A stretch of DNA of 64,000 nucleotides, taken from contig DLHJ01000012.1 in NCBI GenBank assembly GCA_002483145.1, positions 62,001 through 126,000 of the forward strand, given 5' to 3'. This DNA is from Cellvibrio sp. UBA7671 (lineage in GTDB: Bacteria > Pseudomonadota > Gammaproteobacteria > Pseudomonadales > Cellvibrionaceae). The notes under the pieces are model-generated. The model was not told the origin of the DNA, did not search any database, and was given only the letters and a program-made list of their open reading frames with translations. Positions 1-7,246 of the stretch are shown in pieces. Both the position numbers and the translations under genes were made by a program. Each line of letters starts with the position of its first letter. The first letter of the stretch is position 1.

Positions 1-2
1 TA

Positions 3-107
3 TATAACCCGCAGAAGGATATTCCAACTAATTTGGTGTTCCGCCGTATAATTCCCAAAGTAGACGAACCTACTATCGATTTAACTCATTACAAATCAAC
101 AACTTAA
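3..107 (+). CDS. 3' end of an unidentified ORF (partial)
   Basis: An open frame enters from the left edge and stops at TAA 105-107, giving about 34 residues that end in HYKSTT. The composition looks protein-like, with alternating charged and hydrophobic residues and no low complexity. I do not recognise it, and it is too short for a family call. It lies on the same strand as the integrase remnant that follows. It could be a real C-terminus or a chance open frame in decayed DNA. Confidence 0.25.
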   Translation, partial: YNPQKDIPTNLVFRRIIPKVDEPTIDLTHYKSTT

Positions 108-159
108 TCATCACTCCAAATTAATTAAGGAGTTATACAGCACAGGCAACCTCAATTAA

Positions 160-188
160 TTGCATATTCAAATTCGGGTAGATACACT
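160..188 (+). promoter_or_regulatory. candidate sigma70 promoter of the integrase remnant
   Basis: TTGCAT at 160-165 and TACACT at 183-188 are separated by 17 bp, a reasonable -35/-10 pair, and lie 34 bp upstream of the ATG at 222. The assignment rests on motif match and position only. The gene it would drive is dead. Confidence 0.35.
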
Positions 189-221
189 GAACAATTACTG
201 GTTATCCAAACAGGTGCAATT

Positions 222-938
222 ATGGAAGATGTGCGCATTCCTTTACCCCCTTCACCTACTAAATTCTTAGACCAATTCCGTGTCTTTATTCGTACGGATG
301 GAAAAAGTTACTCAACAGAAAATATATATGTCTATGGTGATGCCCCATAAGCTATTGGCTCAACTAATGTATGGTGGTGGCCTTCGGGTTTCTGAGGCTT
401 TGCGATTGCGCGTTAAAGATGTTGATTTCGCAATGGGTTAGATTGTTATTCGAGATGGGAAAGGATTTAAAGACAGAACAACGTTACTTCCCAAAAGTAT
501 CATTCCTGATTTAAAAAAGCAGATTGGCATGGTTCAAAACCTGCTTGAGTCTGATAAGGCCAGTGGCATTGCGGGCGTATATATGCCTAACATGCTTGAA
601 AAAAAATACCCTTCAGCAGGGCATTCCTTAGGTTGGCAATTTTTATTCCCAAGCAATGAACCAAGCAAAGACCCGCGATCCAACGTAATTCGCAGGCACA
701 TATATATCCAACTACAATCCAGTTACATGTAAAGCAAGCAATAAAGAAAGTCCGTATCCATAAACAGGCTAGCTGTCACACGTTTCGCCACTCCTTCGCT
801 ACTCGGCTATTACAAGCCAAGTATGATTTAAAGCAAATTCAAACATTGATGGGCCACACTGACATTCGAACCACCGAAATCTATTTGCATGTGCTGGATG
901 ATCTCGGGGATCGGGTCAAAGGCCCTCTAGATGCCTAG
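222..938 (+). pseudogene. intI: integron-type tyrosine recombinase (IntI-like) pseudogene
   Basis: Three in-register pieces of an integron integrase are visible. Codons from ATG 222 give an N-terminal segment ([19 protein letters not shown], then YSTENIYVY), typical of the IntI SAM-like domain, which runs into TAA at 348-350. From 346 a second frame resumes at the catalytic domain ([19 protein letters not shown]), so roughly 140 residues are missing. That frame has an amber codon at 439-441, where a Gln would fit (CAG to TAG). It then continues through the IntI-specific insertion (SAGHSLGWQFLFPS). A 2-bp expansion of an AT repeat near 699-708 shifts the frame. After it, the frame beginning at 729 restores HTFRHSFATRLL, LMGHTDIRTTEIYLHV and the stop at 936-938, supplying the H-R-H and Tyr catalytic motifs. 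The gene is clearly inactive. I found no convincing attC site in the 220 bp to its left. Confidence 0.85.
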
Positions 939-1032
939 CACAGAAATCGTGATTGATCGTTGATAATGCCGCTGGTGTAGAGCGGAAAGCTAATGGCATC
1001 ATGCAATTACTTTTTGCACGCAACACGTTGGT

Positions 1033-1989
1033 ATGCCCATGACGACCCAAGCCTATTTCAAAACCTGCCATCATCCCATCCCCACCCAAACCAATCCGCT
1101 CGCGGAAAAAAATACCCGGCGCGCGTTAATGCTCACCGCGGCGATGATGTTGATCGAAATTATCGGCGGTTGGTACTACAACTCCATGGCTTTGCTCGCC
1201 GACGGCTGGCATATGAGCTCCCATGTGGTGGCCTTGGGTTTAGCGCTGTTTGCCTATGTGATTGCACGCAAGCTTGCGCAAGATGGCCGCTTTAGTTTTG
1301 GAGTGTGGAAAATTGAAGTGCTCGGCGGTTACACCAGTGCGATTTTATTATTGCTGGTGGCAGTGACAATGTTTTATCAATCCGCCGCGCGTTTGATTAC
1401 ACCGGTAGCAATTCATTACAACGAAGCAATCACTTTGGCGATTGTCGGTTTGCTGGTGAATTTAATGTGCGCCTGGTGGCTGAAGGATGGTCATCACCAT
1501 CATCACGAGCATGATCATCACCATGAAGATGACCATGCACATCACCACGAACATTCGCACGCGCATGAAGATTTGAATTTACGCGCGGCGTATATGCATG
1601 TGGTGGCCGATGCAGCGACCTCGATGTTGGCGATCATTGCACTGTTCGGCGGAAAATTATTCGGCGCTGACTGGCTTGATCCGGTAATGGGCATTGTCGG
1701 TGGTGTTTTAGTGGCGGTGTGGGCGCTGGGTTTGTTGCGCACTAGTGGCCGCGCGTTGCTGGATGCCGAGATGGATGCCCCGGTGGTTGAAGAGATTCGC
1801 GCAGTAATTGCAGCGGGGACGGTGCCTGCCGAAATTCGCGATCTGCATGTATGGCGGGTGGGACGCAATCAATATGCCTGTGTATTGTCGTTAATAACGC
1901 AGGCAGATGTTGATGCTGATTTTTTTAAACAACAAGTACAAGTGCACGAAGAGTTGGTTCATATCACTATTGAAATTGCTAAAAATTAA
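1033..1989 (+). CDS. dmeF: CDF-family divalent metal (Co/Ni-type) efflux transporter, DmeF-like
   Basis: This 318-residue inner-membrane cation diffusion facilitator is predicted to export a divalent metal in exchange for protons. The core has about six hydrophobic helices. The helix 2 site reads ADGWHMSSHVV and the helix 5 site HVVADAATS; the histidine/aspartate pairs fit the Co/Ni-preferring DmeF branch better than the zinc branch. Between helices 4 and 5 lies a loop of about 30 residues (about 155-185) rich in His, Asp and Glu, a presumed metal sensor or buffer. A short cytoplasmic domain (DLHVWRVG) follows. Start 1033 is kept, but ATG 1039 is in frame and no strong ribosome site distinguishes them. 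The DmeR/RcnR regulator that often precedes dmeF is absent; the integrase remnant sits there instead. The substrate is inferred. Confidence 0.88.
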   Translation: MPMTTQAYFKTCHHPIPTQTNPLAEKNTRRALMLTAAMMLIEIIGGWYYNSMALLADGWHMSSHVVALGLALFAYVIARKLAQDGRFSFGVWKIEVLGGYTSAILLLLVAVTMFYQSAARLITPVAIHYNEAITLAIVGLLVNLMCAWWLKDGHHHHHEHDHHHEDDHAHHHEHSHAHEDLNLRAAYMHVVADAATSMLAIIALFGGKLFGADWLDPVMGIVGGVLVAVWALGLLRTSGRALLDAEMDAPVVEEIRAVIAAGTVPAEIRDLHVWRVGRNQYACVLSLITQADVDADFFKQQVQVHEELVHITIEIAKN

Positions 1990-2166
1990 GCTCAATAAAT
2001 ACTCATTTTTTTGATGTGGTGTAACACGCTGAAATAAAATTTGTCGCCAAAATCATCTTGTCTGTTTTGTGATCTGGTCTGTATTAAAAAAAGAACAAGA
2101 CGTGAATTTTTTTTGTGCTAACATCCCCAAAACCATAAATTACAAAATATCTGTCAGGGGTGTGGG

Positions 2167-2742
2167 TTGATCCAGGCTGCCATGAATCATTTAGCGACCC
2201 AGCTAAATGCCTACCTCAAGCGCACCAATAATCTCACTGAAGATATTGTCGTGGTATCCAGTTTGGTGGAAAGTGATGGCAGTGCTGCACCGCACACCAA
2301 CAATAAATTAATTTTACTGCTGACCAATATTGAAAAAGATACTGTGCCGCAATCTGGCGCAGCCCGTGCCACCGGATTTGATGGCCGCGCCCTGGTTGGC
2401 AGTCGATCTGTGTATTTAAATTTGTATGTGATGCTGGCGGCGAATTTCAGTGGCAGCAACTATGCTGAAGCACTCAAGTTCATTTCCAAAGCCATCGCTT
2501 TTTTTCAGATGCAGCCGGTGTTTGATAAACATTCAACACCGGATCTGGACTCCCGCATCGATAAACTCGTATTGGATATCGAGAACCTGAACATTCAGGA
2601 TTTAAGTAATCTCTGGGGTTTGTTGGGCGGGAAGTACCTTCCCTCCGTGTATTACCGTGTGCGCATGGTAGCCATCAATCCTGATAACGTAGTGGCACAA
2701 TTGCCCTTGGTTAGCAAACCGCAAGGTGATCTGCGCGGTTAA
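2167..2742 (+). CDS. eCIS DUF4255 protein (Afp16/Pvc16 N-terminal family), tail terminator
   Basis: This 191-residue protein is the first gene of the injection-system block. The beginning (MIQAAMNHLATQLNAYLK) and the strand-rich region ending in VYLNLYVMLAANF match the DUF4255/Pvc16_N family. Members cap the end of the tube and sheath and help set particle length. I chose the TTG at 2167 because AGGGG at 2155-2159 lies at good spacing and family members begin MIxxAMxxL; ATG 2182 is the alternative. The 177-bp spacer upstream probably carries the cluster promoter, but I could not fix its elements. The next gene starts 15 bp downstream. The protein is shorter than Afp16, as in many environmental clusters. 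Function is by family. Confidence 0.85.
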   Translation: MIQAAMNHLATQLNAYLKRTNNLTEDIVVVSSLVESDGSAAPHTNNKLILLLTNIEKDTVPQSGAARATGFDGRALVGSRSVYLNLYVMLAANFSGSNYAEALKFISKAIAFFQMQPVFDKHSTPDLDSRIDKLVLDIENLNIQDLSNLWGLLGGKYLPSVYYRVRMVAINPDNVVAQLPLVSKPQGDLRG

Positions 2743-2757
2743 AGGGAGTCAACATCC

Positions 2758-3570
2758 ATGGCACATTTCAAACCGATATTAACCCTGGCGATTGAACATC
2801 TTTTTTTTTCCGATGGCCGCTGCACCAATTTGGTATTTACCACTACGCCAGCTACCCGGCGGGTGTTGCAACAATATCAATTAGCCGTCAAAGCGGAAGA
2901 TACTGGCATTGCTATTTTTGCCGATCAGGAATGTTCAGTCGCATTCGATAGCGAAGCGTTGCTGCGGTTTGAGGTATTTGCGCAAGACCCCTATTTTAGT
3001 TTCTACACGTTGGAAACCCAAAATAAAAAGTTGCCCTTGTATTACAGCAGCAAAAATATTACGGCAGATAACAGCAGTCTTGTGTTACTGGACGAACAAC
3101 CGGCAGAATCCCACGACGCGCGACTTGTGCGAACAAAACCCGGCGATAGAACGCCGTTACTCAGTGTGGATATAGATTTAAGCGGAGCTGAATTTGCAAC
3201 CGTGCGCCAAGCTGAAGCAGCTCCCGTCGCGCGCACAATCAAATTCAACACGCGCGATATTTACTGGAAATACTATTTTTTCGGTGAACTTGCGAAATTG
3301 GAATTGGACATCCATGATTTAAGCTCGCAAGTGGCAGTGGCTTTTGATCCTAGCGATGAAGTTGTCGCCAAAAATGGCAAGGCGTTTATTTCGCAAATCC
3401 CGATTGCAATGAACAGTGCGCCAAAGCAGCGATTTCAGTTAAAAGATAAAAGCAACGCAGGCAAGATCCTGATCAAGCGTTTACCCAACGCAGGAGTTAA
3501 CTTGATCAGCAAGAGTAGGGATCTCAGGGGGCAGCAAATCCTTGTTGCAGAAATTTATGTAAATCAATAG
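2758..3570 (+). CDS. conserved eCIS-associated protein of unknown function
   Basis: This 270-residue soluble protein has no signal peptide or membrane helix. It is strand-rich. The N-terminal half resembles a beta-sandwich (FSFYTLETQNKKLPLYYSS). The C-terminal half, after about residue 160, has a conserved-looking core (IKFNTRDIYWKYYFFGELAKL) ending in LVAEIYVNQ. It sits 15 bp after the DUF4255 gene and 17 bp before the sheath, with a clear AAGGA for the following gene, so it is surely part of the particle operon. My recollection is that similar proteins accompany DUF4255 in eCIS loci of Bacteroidetes and Proteobacteria. I assign no biochemical role; a structural or assembly part is the likeliest. 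Confidence 0.75.
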   Translation: MAHFKPILTLAIEHLFFSDGRCTNLVFTTTPATRRVLQQYQLAVKAEDTGIAIFADQECSVAFDSEALLRFEVFAQDPYFSFYTLETQNKKLPLYYSSKNITADNSSLVLLDEQPAESHDARLVRTKPGDRTPLLSVDIDLSGAEFATVRQAEAAPVARTIKFNTRDIYWKYYFFGELAKLELDIHDLSSQVAVAFDPSDEVVAKNGKAFISQIPIAMNSAPKQRFQLKDKSNAGKILIKRLPNAGVNLISKSRDLRGQQILVAEIYVNQ

Positions 3571-3587
3571 CACTTAAAGGAACAAAT

Positions 3588-5234
3588 ATGGCTGGCGCGT
3601 ATAAAACTCCCGGCGTCTATATTGTTGAAAAAGACGCTTTTCCCAACTCCGTTGTTGAAGTAGCTACCGCCGTTCCGGCGTTTGTTGGCTACACGGATTT
3701 TGCCGATAATAAAGGTAAAAGCCTGCTCAACAAACCCTGGCGGATTTCCTCAATGGCTGAATTTATCAGCTACTTCGGAGGCCCGCCGCCAGCCACCTTT
3801 AAAATCGCCCGCAAGGGTAGCGCGGCACCAACACCGGCGGTTTTCGCCGCTGCGCCCGGTGCGTCGGACGATGAAAAGAAAATCGCTACCGAGATCAATA
3901 ATGCGCGCACAGCCGTTGCGGCTATCGCCGGAGTGGATAAAAATCCCGATCCATTCAGCAGCGCCGATGAAGATTTTTCACTCGGCAAAGACGACAAATT
4001 TTTTCTCTCACTCGAAGGTTCCTACTACTTGCTGTACCGCAGCATGATGCTGTTTTTCCAAAACGGCGGTGGTGCCTGCTATGTTGTTTCCGTTGGAAAC
4101 TACAGCAAAGGTATTGAAGAAGGTGAGCTTTCAGAAGGCATCCAACTGCTGAAGAAAGAGCAAGAGCCAACCATGTTGGTGATTCCTGATGCAGTGTCAT
4201 TGGCAGCGGCAGATTGTTATAAGTTGCAGCAGACCATGGTGGCGCATTGCGGTTATGAAATGAAAAACCGTTTTGCCATTCTCGATATCTACGGCGGCTT
4301 CCAGGATAACCGCGATAACGAGTGTATCGATAATTTCCGCAATAAAATGGCCACCAACTTCCCGGCGTTCAGCGCAGTGTATTACCCTTGGCTGAACAGT
4401 TCGATTGTTCCTGTGAGTGAATTGTCATTCCGCAATATCCACGAAGACAGCTTGCCTGACGTAGTGAATTTGCTGACGCAAGAAGTGCGCGAAACTATTG
4501 CCTCCTTGAAAAAACAGGAAAGCATTATCGCCGAGATCAAAAAACTTCCCGATACACCCAGCAAAAGCAGTGCAGAAAATAATGAACTGCACAAAACCCT
4601 CAGCGCAGTTTGCCCGCTGTACAACAAAATTCTCGCTGGCCTGCAACACAAGTTGAATTTGTTACCACCGAGCGCGGCGATGGCCGGTATCTACACCATG
4701 GTGGATAACACTCGCGGTGTGTGGAAAGCGCCAGCGAATGTCAGCTTGAGCGCAGTATCTTCACCCACAGTGAATATCAATCACGAGGAGCAGGAAGACC
4801 TCAACGTGAATACCGCGGGTAAATCCGTCAATGCAATCCGCACCTTTATCGGCGAAGGCACTTTGGTGTGGGGCGCGCGCACCCTCGACGGCAACAGCCT
4901 CGATTGGCGCTATGTAAACGTACGCCGCACCATGATCATGTTGGAAGAGTCGGTAAAACTGGCAAGCAAGGCTTATGTGTTTGAGCCAAACGTGGCCAAT
5001 ACCTGGGTTACCATCAAAAGCATGATCGGTAACTTCCTCACTGGTGTATGGAAGCGCGGTGGTCTTGCTGGTTCCAGCCCCGAAGATGCTTTCAGTGTGC
5101 ATGTTGGCTTGGGCGAAACCATGACCGCAGAAGATATTCTCGAAGGTATTTTGCGCGTGACGGTATTGGTTGCCTTGAGCCGTCCAGCAGAATTTATCGA
5201 GATTACTTTCCAGCAGCAGATGCAAAAATCCTAA
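3588..5234 (+). CDS. contractile sheath protein (Afp2-4/Pvc2-4-like)
   Basis: This 548-residue sheath subunit polymerises around the inner tube and contracts to drive it into a target. Its signature start is AYKTPGVYIVEKDAFPNSVV followed by AVPAFVGYT, typical of phage-tail sheath proteins. A variable, Ala/Pro/Lys-rich insertion (about residues 75-130) precedes the core. The conserved C-terminal domain (GNSLDWRYVNVRRTMIMLEES, then NTWVTIKSMIGNFL and VALSRPAEFIEITFQQ) carries the strands that weave subunits together. AAGGA lies 8 bp before the start. Afp and PVC encode three sheath paralogues, but this block has only one, so the sheath is probably homopolymeric. The 139-bp gap downstream is the largest inside the structural half. 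Confidence 0.95.
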   Translation: MAGAYKTPGVYIVEKDAFPNSVVEVATAVPAFVGYTDFADNKGKSLLNKPWRISSMAEFISYFGGPPPATFKIARKGSAAPTPAVFAAAPGASDDEKKIATEINNARTAVAAIAGVDKNPDPFSSADEDFSLGKDDKFFLSLEGSYYLLYRSMMLFFQNGGGACYVVSVGNYSKGIEEGELSEGIQLLKKEQEPTMLVIPDAVSLAAADCYKLQQTMVAHCGYEMKNRFAILDIYGGFQDNRDNECIDNFRNKMATNFPAFSAVYYPWLNSSIVPVSELSFRNIHEDSLPDVVNLLTQEVRETIASLKKQESIIAEIKKLPDTPSKSSAENNELHKTLSAVCPLYNKILAGLQHKLNLLPPSAAMAGIYTMVDNTRGVWKAPANVSLSAVSSPTVNINHEEQEDLNVNTAGKSVNAIRTFIGEGTLVWGARTLDGNSLDWRYVNVRRTMIMLEESVKLASKAYVFEPNVANTWVTIKSMIGNFLTGVWKRGGLAGSSPEDAFSVHVGLGETMTAEDILEGILRVTVLVALSRPAEFIEITFQQQMQKS

Positions 5235-5373
5235 GTACCTGTTGGTCATTTACCAGGTATATAAAAATTAACGCGGGGTTTTTGTCATCAATTTGCTGGG
5301 CGATTAAATGCGCATAGCAGATAAGGACTTCGCAAATTTTTCCATCCATAGATAAATTAAGGTAGAGATTACT

Positions 5374-5832
5374 ATGGCAGAAGACGGCTCAACACAATCA
5401 GCCAATATTTGGCCACTGCCCAAGTTTCACTTTGAAGTGAAGTGGGATTCGAATGTCATGTCCTTTCAGGAAGTGAGCGGGTTGGATATCCAATCGGAAG
5501 AAATTAAATATCGCGCGGGCGACAGCAAACAATTTTCTGTGATCAAAATGCCGGGCATGAAAAAATTCGGCAACGTCACCATGAAAAAAGGCGTGTTTAA
5601 AGGTGATAACAAGTTCTGGGATTGGCTCAACCAAATCAAACTGAACACCATCAAACGTGTTCCTGTCACCATCAGCTTGCTGGATGAGAGCAGTGCTCCC
5701 ACTATGGTGTGGACCCTCACCAATGCTTGGCCAACCAAAATTTCTTCCACCGACTTGAAAGCGGAAGGAAATGAAGTAGCCATCGAAAGTATTGAAATCG
5801 TCCACGAAGGCCTGACCATTGCAAACAGCTAA
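5374..5832 (+). CDS. inner tube protein 1 (Afp1/Pvc1-like, gp19 family)
   Basis: This 152-residue tube-forming protein stacks as hexamers inside the sheath. Family marks include WPLPKFHFEVKWDSNVMSFQEVSGLD near the start, MPGMKKFGNVTMKKGVF in the middle and EIVHEGL at the end, all typical of the T4 gp19-like tube family. It is followed 22 bp later by a second tube paralogue. The longer upstream gap (5235-5373) with an AT-rich leader (GGTAGAG before the ATG) could allow extra expression, since tube protein is needed in many copies; that is inference. Confidence 0.95.
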   Translation: MAEDGSTQSANIWPLPKFHFEVKWDSNVMSFQEVSGLDIQSEEIKYRAGDSKQFSVIKMPGMKKFGNVTMKKGVFKGDNKFWDWLNQIKLNTIKRVPVTISLLDESSAPTMVWTLTNAWPTKISSTDLKAEGNEVAIESIEIVHEGLTIANS

Positions 5833-5854
5833 TGGTTTAGGCGGGCACTAGTCG

Positions 5855-6331
5855 ATGTCTGCTGCAGCAACTACCTCAGAAGGCGGTTTATACCCGCCTT
5901 CTGCGTTTTATTTCAAAGTGGTTTTTGGCTCTGGCAGCGAAGGGGTCGATTCATCATTTCAGGATGTCTCTGGCATTTCGTTTGAAATGTCTACTGAAGA
6001 GGTACCTGAAGGCGGCGAAAATCGGTTTGTGCACAAATTGCCCACGGCGATCAAGCAAAGCAATCTGGAATTAAAACGCGGCATAGCACCAGCATCCTCA
6101 CCGCTGGTGGCTTGGTGCAAAGAAGTGATGGAGGGCGATTTTATCGCCGCCATAGTACCGCGCACCATCAGCGTGTATTTGCTCAATGAAAATGCCGAAC
6201 CTATTCGCGGATGGACCTTTGCTAATGCGTTTCCTATTAAGTGGGAAGTGGAGGGTTTTAACTCCACCAAAAATGAAGTGGCAATCGAAAAAATTGTGTT
6301 CAGTTACACCTATTCCAATCGCGTGATGTAA
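5855..6331 (+). CDS. inner tube protein 2 (Afp5/Pvc5-like, gp19 family)
   Basis: This 158-residue second tube paralogue shares the gp19 layout: PPSAFYFKVVFG at the N-terminus, SSFQDVSGISFEM, LELKRGIAP in the middle and EKIVFSYTYSNRV at the end. In Afp/PVC the second tube protein forms the first ring or rings above the baseplate rather than the bulk of the tube. Here it precedes the DUF5908 and LysM genes just as Afp5 precedes Afp6-7, so the same role is inferred. ATG 5855 lies 22 bp after the first tube gene. Confidence 0.93.
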   Translation: MSAAATTSEGGLYPPSAFYFKVVFGSGSEGVDSSFQDVSGISFEMSTEEVPEGGENRFVHKLPTAIKQSNLELKRGIAPASSPLVAWCKEVMEGDFIAAIVPRTISVYLLNENAEPIRGWTFANAFPIKWEVEGFNSTKNEVAIEKIVFSYTYSNRVM

Positions 6332-6394
6332 TTTTTATTGGACGACTGACGTAAAAATTTCTTTGCTAAACAATCACTCTGCGATAAACCCATC

Positions 6395-6562
6395 ATGGCT
6401 ATAGAAATTAAACAACTGTTGATTAAATCCAATGTCGTGGATGATGCGGATGACGAGAGCGCCGAAGAGCGCGACGCTATGAGTGCAAGTATCAAACAGG
6501 ATGTGATCAATGAATGCCGGCGTTTAGTACTTGAAATGCTCAGCGATAAAGGGTTGCGTTAA
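6395..6562 (+). CDS. DUF5908-family small eCIS protein (Afp6/Pvc6 position)
   Basis: This 55-residue protein begins MAIEIKQLLIKSNVVDD and contains an acidic stretch (DDADDESAEERD). An amphipathic helix (QDVINECRRLVLEMLSD) finishes it. The start with an IEI-(K/R)-(E/Q)-L-x-I motif, the length of about 55-60 residues and the position between tube 2 and the LysM protein are the hallmarks of DUF5908, found in eCIS clusters. It ends 3 bp before the next ATG, so the two are probably translationally coupled. Its role in the particle is not known to me. It is easily missed because of its size. Confidence 0.88.
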   Translation: MAIEIKQLLIKSNVVDDADDESAEERDAMSASIKQDVINECRRLVLEMLSDKGLR

Positions 6563-6565
6563 ATC

Positions 6566-7243
6566 ATGACCATCGCCAACGGCACCAAAATAAAATTAAA
6601 AATTTCGCCCTGCGATGTCAACGACGGCATCGCCACCGTCAATGGTGACCCGGCTTTTGAAGCGCTGATCAACCCGGCCGGCTACACCCATAGCTCATCG
6701 ATTATTTATGCGGAAAATCAGGCGCTCGGGCCAGGTAGCGAAAAAAAATACAGTAAATCCAAGCCGGACAAAATTGAATTCAAAGAATTGGTATTGGATG
6801 GCACCGGTGTTGTCGAAGGCACAACAGGCAGCGTGCGCACCCAGATTGCACTCTTGCGCAAAGTAGCCTACGACTACAACGGCTCAGAACATGAACCACC
6901 CGTGGTAGAAGTTTCCTGGGGGCCATTACTATTCAAAGCGCGTATGGAAGCCTTGAAAGTCAATTACACGCTGTTCAAACCCAGCGGCGAACCATTGCGC
7001 GCAAAAATGGATTTAACATTTACCGCGTACAAAAGCACCGAAGAAGTTTTTCGCGAAGCGAGCCTCGAATCGCCAGACTTAACCCATCTGGTCGAAGTTA
7101 AAGCAGGTGATACTTTGCCTATGTTGTGCTACCAAATTTACAAAGACAGCTCTTATTATCTCGCCGTTGCACGACTTAACCAGCTCAATAACTTTCGCCA
7201 GCTGCAACCCGGTCAGCTGTTGCGTTTTCCTCCGCTGGTGTAA
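6566..7243 (+). CDS. LysM-containing tube-initiation/baseplate protein (Afp7/Pvc7-like)
   Basis: This 225-residue protein has an N-terminal CIS-tube-type domain (about 1-165) followed by a C-terminal LysM domain. The LysM region is recognisable from VKAGDTLPMLCYQIYKDSSYYLAVARLNQL to QLLRFPPL. In Afp/PVC the equivalent links the tube to the spike at the baseplate centre, and the LysM fold acts as a structural clamp (compare T4 gp53) rather than necessarily binding peptidoglycan. It starts 3 bp after the DUF5908 gene and ends 3 bp before the spike gene, so it sits in the tightest part of the operon. Confidence 0.93.
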   Translation: MTIANGTKIKLKISPCDVNDGIATVNGDPAFEALINPAGYTHSSSIIYAENQALGPGSEKKYSKSKPDKIEFKELVLDGTGVVEGTTGSVRTQIALLRKVAYDYNGSEHEPPVVEVSWGPLLFKARMEALKVNYTLFKPSGEPLRAKMDLTFTAYKSTEEVFREASLESPDLTHLVEVKAGDTLPMLCYQIYKDSSYYLAVARLNQLNNFRQLQPGQLLRFPPLV

Positions 7244-7246
7244 TTC

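Noticed and set aside
1-221. attC/attI sites next to the integrase fossil
   Set aside because: No convincing RYYYAAC/GTTRRRY core pair with the expected spacing was found.
993-1295. A 100-residue frame overlapping the CDF transporter start
   Set aside because: Wrong frame relative to a clear transporter and with no recognisable features.
5236-5259. TACCTG...CAGGTA hairpin between sheath and tube genes as a terminator
   Set aside because: The stem is short, the loop is long and there is no U-run. It may be chance.
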